DNA from: Collinsella sp.
GTDB taxonomy: Bacteria; Actinomycetota; Coriobacteriia; Coriobacteriales; Coriobacteriaceae
DNA length: 19,603 nucleotides
Direction: 5' to 3'
Assembly: GCA_019425005.1 (NCBI GenBank)
Contig: JAHYYK010000041.1
Location: 1 to 19,603, forward strand
The translations under genes and the position numbers were made by a program. The notes beneath the pieces are model-generated. The model did no database searches and was not told the DNA's origin. It saw only the letters and a list, made by a program, of their open reading frames with translations. Numbering within the stretch: the first letter of the stretch is position 1; each line of letters starts with the position of its first letter. This document shows, piece by piece, positions 7,735-14,350 of this stretch.

Positions 7735-8517
7735 ATGCTTACCAAACGCGTGATTCCCTGTCTGGATGTTAAGGACGGCCGCGTGGTCAAGGGCGTCAAC
7801 TTTGTGAGCCTGCGCGATGCGGGCGACCCGGTGGAGCTGGCCCGCGCCTACGACCGCGAAGGTGCGGACGAGGTCGTATTTTTGGACATTACCGCGACGA
7901 GTGACAACCGTGCGACGACCATCGAGATGGCGGCGCACGCAGCCGAGGAGCTCGCTATTCCCTATACCGTGGGCGGCGGCTTTCGCGACTTGGCGGGCAT
8001 GCGGACCATGGTTGCCGCCGGTGCCGACAAGGTGTCGCTCAACTCGGCGGCCGTGCGTGACCCGTCGCTGATTAGCCAGGCTGCCGCGGCTTTTGGCAGT
8101 CAGGCCGTGGTCGTGGCGATCGATGCCAAGCGCGTCGGTTTGCCCGGAGAGCCGGGTGCCGACAAGTGGGAGGTCTTCACGGCGGGCGGCCGCAACGCCA
8201 CGGGTATCGACGCGGTGGCGTGGGCCGAGGAAGCGGCTCGTCGCGGCGCCGGCGAGATCTTGCTGACCAGTATGGATCGCGACGGCACCAAGGCCGGCTT
8301 TGACCTGGCACTCACCCGTGCCGTGGCGCGCGCGGTGCCGATTCCCGTTATTGCGAGCGGCGGCGTGGGCACGCTCGAGCATTTTGCCGAGGGCGTGATC
8401 GAGGGCGAAGCCGATGCCGTGCTGGCGGCCAGCGTCTTTCACTTTGGGACCTTCAGCATTCGCGAAGTCAAAGAGTATATGGCCAGCCAAGGCATTCCTG
8501 TGAGGCTGGACTTCTAA
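7735..8517 (+). CDS. hisF: imidazole glycerol phosphate synthase, cyclase subunit
   Basis: A 260-residue (beta/alpha)8 barrel that uses ammonia from HisH to turn PRFAR into imidazoleglycerol phosphate and AICAR. RVIPCLDVKDGRVVKGVNF (5-23) carries the catalytic Asp11, and Asp130 lies in VVVAIDAKR. YTVGGGFRD, TSMDRDGTK and VIASGGVGT are also as expected. It follows hisA by three bases, with GGGGAGGAG ending just before. Length is normal for the family. Confidence 0.97.
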   Translation: MLTKRVIPCLDVKDGRVVKGVNFVSLRDAGDPVELARAYDREGADEVVFLDITATSDNRATTIEMAAHAAEELAIPYTVGGGFRDLAGMRTMVAAGADKVSLNSAAVRDPSLISQAAAAFGSQAVVVAIDAKRVGLPGEPGADKWEVFTAGGRNATGIDAVAWAEEAARRGAGEILLTSMDRDGTKAGFDLALTRAVARAVPIPVIASGGVGTLEHFAEGVIEGEADAVLAASVFHFGTFSIREVKEYMASQGIPVRLDF

Positions 8518-8526
8518 TGCTGCGGC

Positions 8527-8621
8527 TTGCCCAGGCACCCGACCTTTCGGCTCCAACCCTCCTCGCGTACTTAAGTACGCGTCGTCGGGCTTGTCGCTCG
8601 TAATCTCGGGCACCTGGACAA
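8527..8621. repeat. nested palindromic intergenic element between hisF and hisI
   Basis: The outer arms are 8527-8542 and 8606-8621 (TTGCCCAGGCACCCGA against the complement of TCGGGCACCTGGACAA), matching at 14 of 16 positions. In the centre is a perfect 18-bp palindrome, CGCGTACTTAAGTACGCG, at 8564-8581. CCCGAC near 8538 can also pair with GTCGGG at 8584-8589. The element fills most of the 142-base gap. No T-run follows, so it is not a standard terminator. It may be a mobile intergenic repeat or an mRNA processing site. Confidence 0.65.
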
Positions 8622-8659
8622 CCCTCGCCGACCTGCGAAGTTTGAATTTGGGAAGAGAA

Positions 8660-8989
8660 ATGGAAGAGATAACCGATCCTTCAAAGCTTACATACGACGC
8701 CAAGGGGCTGATTCCTTGTGTTGTTCAGCAGTATGACACCGGCGAGGTGCTTATGGTTGCCTGGATGAACGAGGAGTCGGTGGGGTTGACGCTCAAGACC
8801 GGCACCACGTGGTTTTGGAGCCGTAGCCGCCAGGAGCTCTGGAACAAGGGAGCGACGAGCGGCAATATGCAGGAGGTCAAGGAACTCTGGGCCGACTGCG
8901 ATAGCGATACGCTGCTGGTCAAGGTCGACTCGCCGGGTCCGGCCTGCCACACCGGCAACCGTACCTGCTTCTTTAAGAAACTCGCGTAG
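8660..8989 (+). CDS. hisI: phosphoribosyl-AMP cyclohydrolase
   Basis: A 109-residue Zn/Mg enzyme that opens the adenine ring of phosphoribosyl-AMP (third step). Key residues: Asp79, Cys80, Asp81 and Asp83 in ADCDSDTLLVKV, and Cys96 and Cys103 in GPACHTGNRTCF. WMNEES and TWFWSRSRQELWNKG are family signatures. The ATG at 8660 follows GGGAAGAG; the open frame extends 23 codons upstream into the palindromic element, which is not likely to be coding. It is not fused to HisE, unlike enterobacterial HisIE. Confidence 0.95.
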   Translation: MEEITDPSKLTYDAKGLIPCVVQQYDTGEVLMVAWMNEESVGLTLKTGTTWFWSRSRQELWNKGATSGNMQEVKELWADCDSDTLLVKVDSPGPACHTGNRTCFFKKLA

Positions 8990-9035
8990 GGCGGGCGCTC
9001 GACTAAGCGCTTGGCCAACCAGAAAGGATTGAACC

Positions 9036-9353
9036 ATGGGTGTGCGCACTGCGAATGTTCAGGATGGAAATATCGGTGAGACGCTGACGGGGTTGGCCGA
9101 GGTGATTCATGGTCGTCGCGACGCATCGCCGCAGGAGAGCTATACCGCGCGTCTGCTGACCGACGTCGAGGACGAGCTTCTCAAGAAGCTTGCCGAGGAG
9201 GCGAGCGAGGTGATCATGGCCTGCAAGGATAACGACCACGATCACATCCGCTACGAGGCCGGCGACCTGATCTACCACCTGCTCGTGACGCTCGAGCGCT
9301 ACGGCATCACCCTCGACGAACTGGCCGGCGAACTCAACGCCCGCCGCCACTAG
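9036..9353 (+). CDS. hisE: phosphoribosyl-ATP pyrophosphatase
   Basis: A 105-residue all-alpha MazG-like pyrophosphohydrolase that converts phosphoribosyl-ATP to phosphoribosyl-AMP (second step). The acidic metal-binding motif is KKLAEEASEVIMA, followed by YEAGDLIYHLLVTLERYGI. An extended N-terminus of about 15 residues precedes the domain. The start follows AGAAAGGA with normal spacing. It is the last gene of the operon on this strand; two palindromic repeats follow immediately. Confidence 0.95.
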   Translation: MGVRTANVQDGNIGETLTGLAEVIHGRRDASPQESYTARLLTDVEDELLKKLAEEASEVIMACKDNDHDHIRYEAGDLIYHLLVTLERYGITLDELAGELNARRH

Positions 9354-9360
9354 TCGAGCT

Positions 9361-9426
9361 TTTGGTGCAAGGGGGACAGGATATTTTGTACCAAATGATC
9401 CGTTTTCCTCCGTCCCCAACGGATCA
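9361..9426. repeat. REP-like element with a GGGGGACAGG motif
   Basis: There are two adjacent hairpins. TTTGGTGCAA (9361-9370) pairs with TTGTACCAAA (9386-9395) with one mismatch. TGATCCGTT (9396-9404) pairs perfectly with AACGGATCA (9418-9426). GGGGAC (9372-9377) can alternatively pair with GTCCCC (9412-9417). The GGGGACAGG core is shared with the element after hisB. It lies in the gap between convergent hisE and the phosphatase gene. Confidence 0.6.
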
Positions 9427-9431
9427 AATAG

Positions 9432-9500
9432 AAGTTGCGGTGGAATAGTTCTTGTTTGATGGTCTTAGGGCTATAAACAGGAACTATTTCACCGCAACTT
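9432..9500. repeat. 69-bp palindromic repeat, copy 1
   Basis: AAGTTGCGGTGGAATAGTTC (9432-9451) pairs with 9481-9500 at 19 of 20 positions, and TGTTT/AAACA inside extends the stem. A clear second copy lies at 17621-17691 with the same arm core (TGCGGTG, AATAG) and the same TATAAACAGGA just before the right arm. Sitting between convergent genes, it could serve as a bidirectional terminator even without a T-run. Confidence 0.75.
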
Positions 9501-9512
9501 ATAAAGGGATGG

Positions 9513-10424
9513 CTAGGCGAGGGGCGTGGGCTCCCATTCGCCGGTGGCGTGGGGGATGTCGAAGGTTCGATAGCCACAGTCGTAGGCGTGGGCCTGGGCC
9601 TCGCGGATGTTCCAGCAGATATCGCAGGCGCGGTGCGCATCCGAACCAAAGGTAATGGGCACCTCGGCATGGGCAAAGCAACGCAGCAATCCGGTCGCGG
9701 GGTAGTAGTCGTCGAGCCCCTTGCGCGGCGCGGCAGTCGAGACCTCAACGCGGCGGCCCGTGTCGTGTGCACACTCTGCCATCTGCTCCCAGAATGGCGC
9801 GGGGTCAAAGTCGGGCGCAAAGCCTTCCTTCGAAAAGCGCATGACCAGGTCGGGGTGGGCCATTACATCAAAGTTAAGCGGGCTTTCACAGGCGCGGCAC
9901 CAGTTATCGACATAGCGCTCCCACACGCCGCGTACGCCCAGGTTTTCCCAAACATGCAGGTCGGTGTCATCGTCGACCCAGCCACAAAGCGAATCGGGCG
10001 TATCGGGACGAGCGACGTCCTCCGTCCCCGCCGTGCCCGCAGCACCGGCCATGATATCGCCCGGATCGCCAGTCCAGTGCACACTGCCCAAGCGCACTAT
10101 GGCACCCGCTGACCAGCGCTCGACCAAAGGCTCGCAGCCCTCGTACCAATCGCATTCAAAGCCATAGATAAGCTCGAGCTCCGGCGCAATCTGCGCGGCA
10201 AGCTTGCGGGCGTCCTCAAAGGCCAGGCGATGTGCCGGCAGGTCGCCCTCGACAACCTGCACTTCGCAGTTGGCGTCCATGCTGGCGGGTAGGGTGAGGT
10301 GGTCAGTCGAGACCATGACGTGGCACCCGGCCGCAGCAGCGGCGCGAACGTTGTCCTCAAACGAGGCGTGCCCGTCCGAAAACGAGGTGTGGGTATGGCA
10401 ATCGACCAGCGGGCAAGCAGACAT
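9513..10424 (-). CDS. hisK: histidinol-phosphatase, PHP family
   Basis: A 303-residue polymerase-and-histidinol-phosphatase domain protein. Metal-site motifs run in order: DCHTHTSFSDGH (His10, His12, Asp17), STDH (His42), GFECDW (Glu90), GSVHW (His116), MAHPD (His190) and SDAH (Asp262, His264). This set fits the HisJ/HisK type that dephosphorylates histidinol phosphate to histidinol. Residues about 122-150 form a low-complexity Ala/Gly/Asp insert. The start follows AAAGGAGC. It faces the his operon tail to tail and supplies the only missing activity, which supports the assignment. A generic PHP phosphoesterase remains possible. The symbol hisJ is also used for this family. Confidence 0.85.
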   Translation of the reverse strand: MSACPLVDCHTHTSFSDGHASFEDNVRAAAAAGCHVMVSTDHLTLPASMDANCEVQVVEGDLPAHRLAFEDARKLAAQIAPELELIYGFECDWYEGCEPLVERWSAGAIVRLGSVHWTGDPGDIMAGAAGTAGTEDVARPDTPDSLCGWVDDDTDLHVWENLGVRGVWERYVDNWCRACESPLNFDVMAHPDLVMRFSKEGFAPDFDPAPFWEQMAECAHDTGRRVEVSTAAPRKGLDDYYPATGLLRCFAHAEVPITFGSDAHRACDICWNIREAQAHAYDCGYRTFDIPHATGEWEPTPLA

Positions 10425-10617
10425 GGCAGCTCCTTTGCGTCAGGCGAATTCGCTCCATTGTAGCGGCGCGGCTCTCGATGCGACGAGCGCGCCGGGGTGT
10501 CGGTTTCTTGCGGACAGGGAAAATCGCGCTCATCGCGCTCCGCCACATCCACGCCGCCCGCGATGTGCTAGCGTTTGAATGAACAAAACGAGCCCGTGCG
10601 GAAAGGAGCCGGACCGT

Positions 10618-11103
10618 ATGCCATGCGATAGCAAATCTCCGCTGTCCCGCGAGACCGATGCGCCCGAGACCATCGTCAAGCTGGAATGCGATATCGACGA
10701 CGCGTCGCCCGAGGTGCTCGCCTACGCCGCCGACCGCCTGCGCGAGGCCGGTGCGCGCGAGGTGCACTGGCTGCCCCTCTATTGCAAGAAGGGCCGTCCC
10801 GGCTGGCAGCTGCAGGTAATCTGTACCCACGAGGATATCGAGCGCCTGCAGACGATTATCTTTTTGGAAACCACGACCAATGGCATCCGCCGCCAGGTTA
10901 TGGAGCGCGTTTGCCTGCCACGCCGCTTTGAGCGCGTAACAACGCCATGGGGCGAGGTGTCCGTCAAGGTGGCGACCCTGCCCGACGGTAGTGAGCGTGC
11001 GGCGCCCGAGTACGAAGACTGCTCCCGCCTCGCTCGCGAGCATAACGTGCCGCTCCAGCGCGTGATGCAGGCGGCACAAGCCGTGGCACTGCGATTTGAG
11101 TAA
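10618..11103 (+). CDS. stand-alone LarC C-terminal (LarC2/DUF111) domain protein
   Basis: A 161-residue protein matching only the C-terminal half of LarC, the CTP-dependent cyclometallase that inserts nickel into the nickel-pincer cofactor of lactate racemase. Visible blocks are LECDIDDASPEVLAYAADRL (22-41), LYCKKGRPGWQLQVIC (54-69), FLETTTNGIRR (82-92) and APEYEDCSRLA (129-139). The start at 10618 is preceded by GAAAGGAGC (10601-10609); an ATG 13 codons upstream lacks a ribosome binding site. In Lactobacillus plantarum, LarC1 and LarC2 are joined by ribosomal frameshifting. Here no LarC1 reading frame lies upstream; the neighbour there is the divergent phosphatase gene. No larA, larB or larE is in the window. 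Confidence 0.85.
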   Translation: MPCDSKSPLSRETDAPETIVKLECDIDDASPEVLAYAADRLREAGAREVHWLPLYCKKGRPGWQLQVICTHEDIERLQTIIFLETTTNGIRRQVMERVCLPRRFERVTTPWGEVSVKVATLPDGSERAAPEYEDCSRLAREHNVPLQRVMQAAQAVALRFE

Positions 11104-11159
11104 CACGGCCGAGCGACGCGCCGCGCCCGGCCACATCAACCCCACCCGAAAGGACCACC

Positions 11160-11708
11160 ATGAAATACCTCATCGCCTCCGACATCCACGGCTCGGCATA
11201 CTGGACCGAGCGCCTGGTCGCCGCCATCGAGTCCGAGCAGCCCGACCGCATCGTCCTGCTGGGCGACCTGCTCTATCACGGTCCGCGTAACGACCCGCCG
11301 CGCGATTACGCTCCCAAGCGTGTGATTCCGCTGCTCAATGCCCTGGCCGACCGCATCATCGCGGTGCGCGGCAACTGTGACGCCGAGGTCGACCAGATGG
11401 TGCTCGATTTCCCGGTCATGGCCGACTACGCCACGCTGTTTGACGAGACCGGCCGTGAGATGTTCCTGACGCACGGCCACGTCTTTGGCGCCGGCATGCA
11501 CAACAGCGTCGACCACGCGCCCGCGCTGCCCGAGGGCTCCGCGCTCGTCTACGGCCATACGCACATCAAGGTCAACGAGGAGAGCGCCGCGCACCCGGGC
11601 ATGTGGCTCTTCAATCCCGGCAGCGTGAGCATTCCCAAGGACGGTACGCATAGCTACGGCATCTACGAGGGCGGCGTGTTCCGTCACGTGGTCCTGGAGG
11701 AGGAATAA
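11160..11708 (+). CDS. YfcE-like metallophosphodiesterase
   Basis: A 182-residue calcineurin-like phosphoesterase of the YfcE/MJ0936 group. Metal-site residues: Asp8 and His10 (ASDIHGS), Asp36 (LLGDLLYHGP), Asn72 (RGNCDAEVD), His105 (LTHGHVFG), and His133 and His135 (YGHTHIK), then NPGSVSIPK. The physiological substrate of YfcE enzymes is uncertain, though they cleave model phosphodiesters. It lies 56 bases after the LarC2 gene, with AAAGGA before the ATG, and two bases before mazG. Confidence 0.9.
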   Translation: MKYLIASDIHGSAYWTERLVAAIESEQPDRIVLLGDLLYHGPRNDPPRDYAPKRVIPLLNALADRIIAVRGNCDAEVDQMVLDFPVMADYATLFDETGREMFLTHGHVFGAGMHNSVDHAPALPEGSALVYGHTHIKVNEESAAHPGMWLFNPGSVSIPKDGTHSYGIYEGGVFRHVVLEEE

Positions 11709-11710
11709 CT

Positions 11711-12571
11711 ATGGCGCAGCACATGGCTCAGCAAAATGCCGAGGGTTCGCGCGACCTGTCCACGCTGGTCGACGCGTCGGCCGAGCTGCAGCATCTGGTG
11801 CAGACTATCTGGCGTCTGCGTCAGCCCGATGGCTGCCCGTGGGATCGCGAGCAGACGCATCAGAGCATCGGCAAGAACATGATCGAGGAAGCCTACGAGG
11901 CGCTCGATTGCATCGAGGCCGATGATGCCACGCATCTGCGCGAGGAGCTCGGCGACGTGCTCATGCAGGTAGTACTGCATGCGCAGATTGCGGCGGACGC
12001 CGGCGAGTTTACGCTGGCCGACGTGGCGCGCGATATCGACGCCAAGCTCATCCGCCGCCACCCACACGTGTTTGGCGATGCGGACGCCGAGAGCTCCGAC
12101 GAGGTGCTCAAGATTTGGGATGAGGTCAAGCTTGCCGAGAAGGTTGCCAAGGACAAGGCCGTGGCAGCGGGCGAAGCTGCGCCCGAGGGTCTGCTCGACG
12201 GCGTGCCCACGCATCTGCCGGCGCTGATGCAGGCGCAGAAGGTGTCGCGCAAGGCGGCTGCCGTGGGCTTTGAGTGGGAGACGGTCCAGGATGTGTGGGA
12301 CGAGGTAGCTGAGGAGCGTGCCGAGTTTGAGGCCGAGGAGCCCGGCTCGCCCGAGCGCGAGATGGAGTTTGGCGACCTGCTCTTTGCCCTAGTCAACGTT
12401 GCGCGCAAAGAAGGAATCGACGCCGAGAGCGCCCTTCGCGCCAGCACGGCAAAGTTCCGCCGTCGCTGGGCTGCGATGGAGGCCGCCGTGCACGAGGCGG
12501 GCGATGACCTCGCCGCCTGCTCAACCGCTCAACTCAACGACCTGTGGGACCAAGCAAAAGCAAGCGAGTGA
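11711..12571 (+). CDS. mazG: nucleoside triphosphate pyrophosphohydrolase MazG
   Basis: A 286-residue two-domain MazG that hydrolyses (d)NTPs to monophosphates and pyrophosphate. The N-terminal domain has the signature CPWDREQTHQSI (42-53), the EE..E acidic motif at 59-64 and EELGDVLMQVVLHA (78-91). The C-terminal domain has EVAEERAEFE (198-207) and EFGDLLFALVNVAR (219-232). GGAGGAGGAAT, overlapping the end of the preceding gene, is the ribosome binding site, so the two genes are probably coupled. In mycobacteria mazG sits just upstream of eno; here an AT-richer ATPase gene lies between them. Confidence 0.93.
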   Translation: MAQHMAQQNAEGSRDLSTLVDASAELQHLVQTIWRLRQPDGCPWDREQTHQSIGKNMIEEAYEALDCIEADDATHLREELGDVLMQVVLHAQIAADAGEFTLADVARDIDAKLIRRHPHVFGDADAESSDEVLKIWDEVKLAEKVAKDKAVAAGEAAPEGLLDGVPTHLPALMQAQKVSRKAAAVGFEWETVQDVWDEVAEERAEFEAEEPGSPEREMEFGDLLFALVNVARKEGIDAESALRASTAKFRRRWAAMEAAVHEAGDDLAACSTAQLNDLWDQAKASE

Positions 12572-12598
12572 GGCCTGCGTCTCTCACGGCATCCATTC

Positions 12599-12614
12599 GT
12601 AGAGAGGTCTCTAC
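12599..12614. repeat. short perfect inverted repeat between convergent genes
   Basis: GTAGAGA and TCTCTAC flank GG; the repeat overlaps the stop codon of the ATPase gene. It lies in the 39-base gap between convergent mazG and the ATPase gene. There is no T-run, so a terminator role is uncertain. Confidence 0.3.
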
Positions 12615-13978
12615 AAGCAAAAAGCCATATACAACGGAAGATGTGCCAGCTGTGCTTCGGCATCCCACTCGAGTTGTTTAGGGTGCAACACGTAAGCCAT
12701 CCCAATCTTCTTGTTAAAGCGCGCGCGGAATCGGTCGAGGGAGATGGTTCCGTATCTGCGTGGCGACTTAACTTCGATGGGGCTGATGCGCGGCTTTCCG
12801 GCGGCATTGACATAGGGTCGGGTGACGAGGAAGTCGATTTCCATGCGCTCCTCCCCCTCCTTCTTTCCGCTTTGGGAATAAAAGAAGAGTCTGTATCCAT
12901 TGGCCTTTAGAGATTGGGCAACGTAGTTTTCGGTAAGCATTCCTTCGTTCAATCCGATGTCGCCGCGAAGCACGGCCCTGTAAACGTCTTCATCGGTATC
13001 GTTGTTGTCAGAGAAGGCAAGCGTTACAAGCAGGCCGGTGTCCGCCATGTAGCACTTGAGGGCCGTTTGCTCCATGCTGAGTGAAAGGCCCACGCTCGGT
13101 TCGCTTGCGGCATAGCAGATATTGGCAATTCGCGCGTCTGCCAGCCAAAAGAAGGCTTCTTCGTAGGTGCGCATGCGTGCGTTTTTATCAAGTGAGGAAA
13201 GCTTGAATCGTTTTTCGTGCTTAGAGAGCTGACCCGGGATGCCATCGAGTACGGAGACGACTTTGAATTCGTAACCGGTTGCAAAACGAGAGATATCGTT
13301 GCGATAGAGCTGGACGATTCGGCGCTTCGAAGCGTCGACGGGCGCAAAAGCGCGCTGTTCAACATAGATGGATACCGGCTCAGGCATGCCGCCTACGAGC
13401 ATGTATTCGCGCATAAGGGAGAGCGCTCTGCGATGTAGGGCATCGGGGAGCGGCTTCATCTTGTTAAAACTCATGCGAATGAGATCGGCCAGCCCCTTTT
13501 CGTCCATGCCCCAAAGAAACTCCTCAAAGTCGAGGGGCTCAAGTTCCAGAGACTCTTCCTCGGATGGGATGACGATATCTTTAATGTTCTGCTTGATGCT
13601 GAGCAGGGATCCAGTTTCGATGTAGTCGTAACGTCCGTCTGCAACGAGATACTTGATGAGTCCGCGTGCTTGCGGGTACATCTGGACCTCGTCAAAGACG
13701 ATAAGCGTCTCGTGTTCATAGAGTTTGACGTTATAGAAAACCGAGAGATAGAGGAAGAGCGAGTCGAAGTCAGTGCGATAGTCCTCAAAATATTGCTTAA
13801 CTTCGGCAGGTGCTTGAAAGAAATCAATGACAAGGCAGGACTTGTATTCGGTTTCTCCAAACGTGCGGGCAAGCGTGCTCTTGCCGACGCGGCGGGCTCC
13901 TTCAATAAGAAGTGCTGTTTTACCAGCGTTTTCATGCTTCCATTTTAGTAGTTTGTCATAGGCTTTTCGTTTAAGCAT
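12611..13978 (-). CDS. AAA-family ATPase with C-terminal DUF4143 / PD-(D/E)XK-like domain
   Basis: A 455-residue protein. The N-terminal P-loop domain has Walker A GARRVGKST (27-35), Walker B LIVFDEVQ (92-99) and a sensor-like ETGSLL (121-126). The middle segment has LVGGMPEPV (194-202), typical of DUF4143. The C-terminal region has KCYMADTGLL (308-317), then Asp382 in RMEIDFLV and Glu402/Lys404 in PIEVKS, the PD-(D/E)XK pattern. These ATPases are common in gut bacteria and archaea, often as isolated accessory genes; their function is not established. The start at 13978 follows GAGG; a GTG at 14026 would add 16 residues encoded by the upstream repeats. Base composition is visibly richer in A+T than its neighbours, suggesting recent acquisition. 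Confidence 0.85.
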   Translation of the reverse strand: MLKRKAYDKLLKWKHENAGKTALLIEGARRVGKSTLARTFGETEYKSCLVIDFFQAPAEVKQYFEDYRTDFDSLFLYLSVFYNVKLYEHETLIVFDEVQMYPQARGLIKYLVADGRYDYIETGSLLSIKQNIKDIVIPSEEESLELEPLDFEEFLWGMDEKGLADLIRMSFNKMKPLPDALHRRALSLMREYMLVGGMPEPVSIYVEQRAFAPVDASKRRIVQLYRNDISRFATGYEFKVVSVLDGIPGQLSKHEKRFKLSSLDKNARMRTYEEAFFWLADARIANICYAASEPSVGLSLSMEQTALKCYMADTGLLVTLAFSDNNDTDEDVYRAVLRGDIGLNEGMLTENYVAQSLKANGYRLFFYSQSGKKEGEERMEIDFLVTRPYVNAAGKPRISPIEVKSPRRYGTISLDRFRARFNKKIGMAYVLHPKQLEWDAEAQLAHLPLYMAFCL

Positions 13979-13990
13979 GGCTACCTCGTA

Positions 13991-14074
13991 CACGATATCC
14001 AGAACTTTTATAACCTGATTATGCACGATATCCAGAACTTCAGACCCTTAGAATTGCACGATATCCAGAACTTT
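13991..14074. repeat. three 17-bp direct repeats at an exact 33-bp period upstream of the ATPase gene
   Basis: CACGATATCCAGAACTT occurs without mismatch at 13991-14007, 14024-14040 and 14057-14073. The centre holds the palindrome GATATC. The start-to-start spacing is exactly 33 bases both times, about three helical turns. The nearest copy begins 13 bases from the ATPase start codon, so the array spans the probable promoter of that gene. It looks like a cooperative operator or iteron set. Confidence 0.9.
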
Positions 14075-14350
14075 GAACGATGTAAAAGCACATTATTGGC
14101 TCTTTCATTCGCAAGTCAGGTAAAGACGGTATGCCGATAGAAGAATTTAATGGGGGGGCGACCTCTAGAGATGAATGCTCGGTGCAAAAACAAGCGCCCC
14201 AAAGAATGATTTCTCCAATTCATATGTATCCCTCGGCTAACTTAGGGCATAATGCAAAAAGTGCGACATGGCTAACTTACGGAGGCGCACCAATGGTGCA
14301 CAGTCGGCCAGTCGCTTGCATCAACCGTTTCCAAGTGAGAGGGAGACAAC
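14075..14350 (+). promoter_or_regulatory. intergenic region upstream of eno with a repeated GGCTAACTTA motif
   Basis: No gene is credible here. GGCTAACTTA occurs at 14235-14244 and 14270-14279, 35 bases apart on the same strand. CATAAT at 14248-14253, between them, is a possible -10 box, but its -35 match is poor. A 13-base palindrome GCACCAATGGTGC is at 14287-14299. The motif resembles half of a DtxR/IdeR-type metal-regulator site (GGCTAACCTAA), which is speculative. GAGAGGGAG before 14351 is the ribosome binding site of eno. Confidence 0.35.

Noticed and set aside
7366..8703. A 445-codon minus-strand frame opposite hisA, hisF and hisI
   Set aside because: Same GC-bias shadow effect; no recognisable domain and it runs through the intergenic palindrome.
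13978..14026. A GTG start for the ATPase at 14026, adding 16 residues
   Set aside because: The extension is encoded by the direct repeats, and GAGG sits correctly in front of the ATG at 13978. It is kept only as an alternative.
13991..14074. A possible CRISPR array (regular repeats with 16-base unique spacers)
   Set aside because: Only three repeats, repeats and spacers far too short, and no cas gene nearby.
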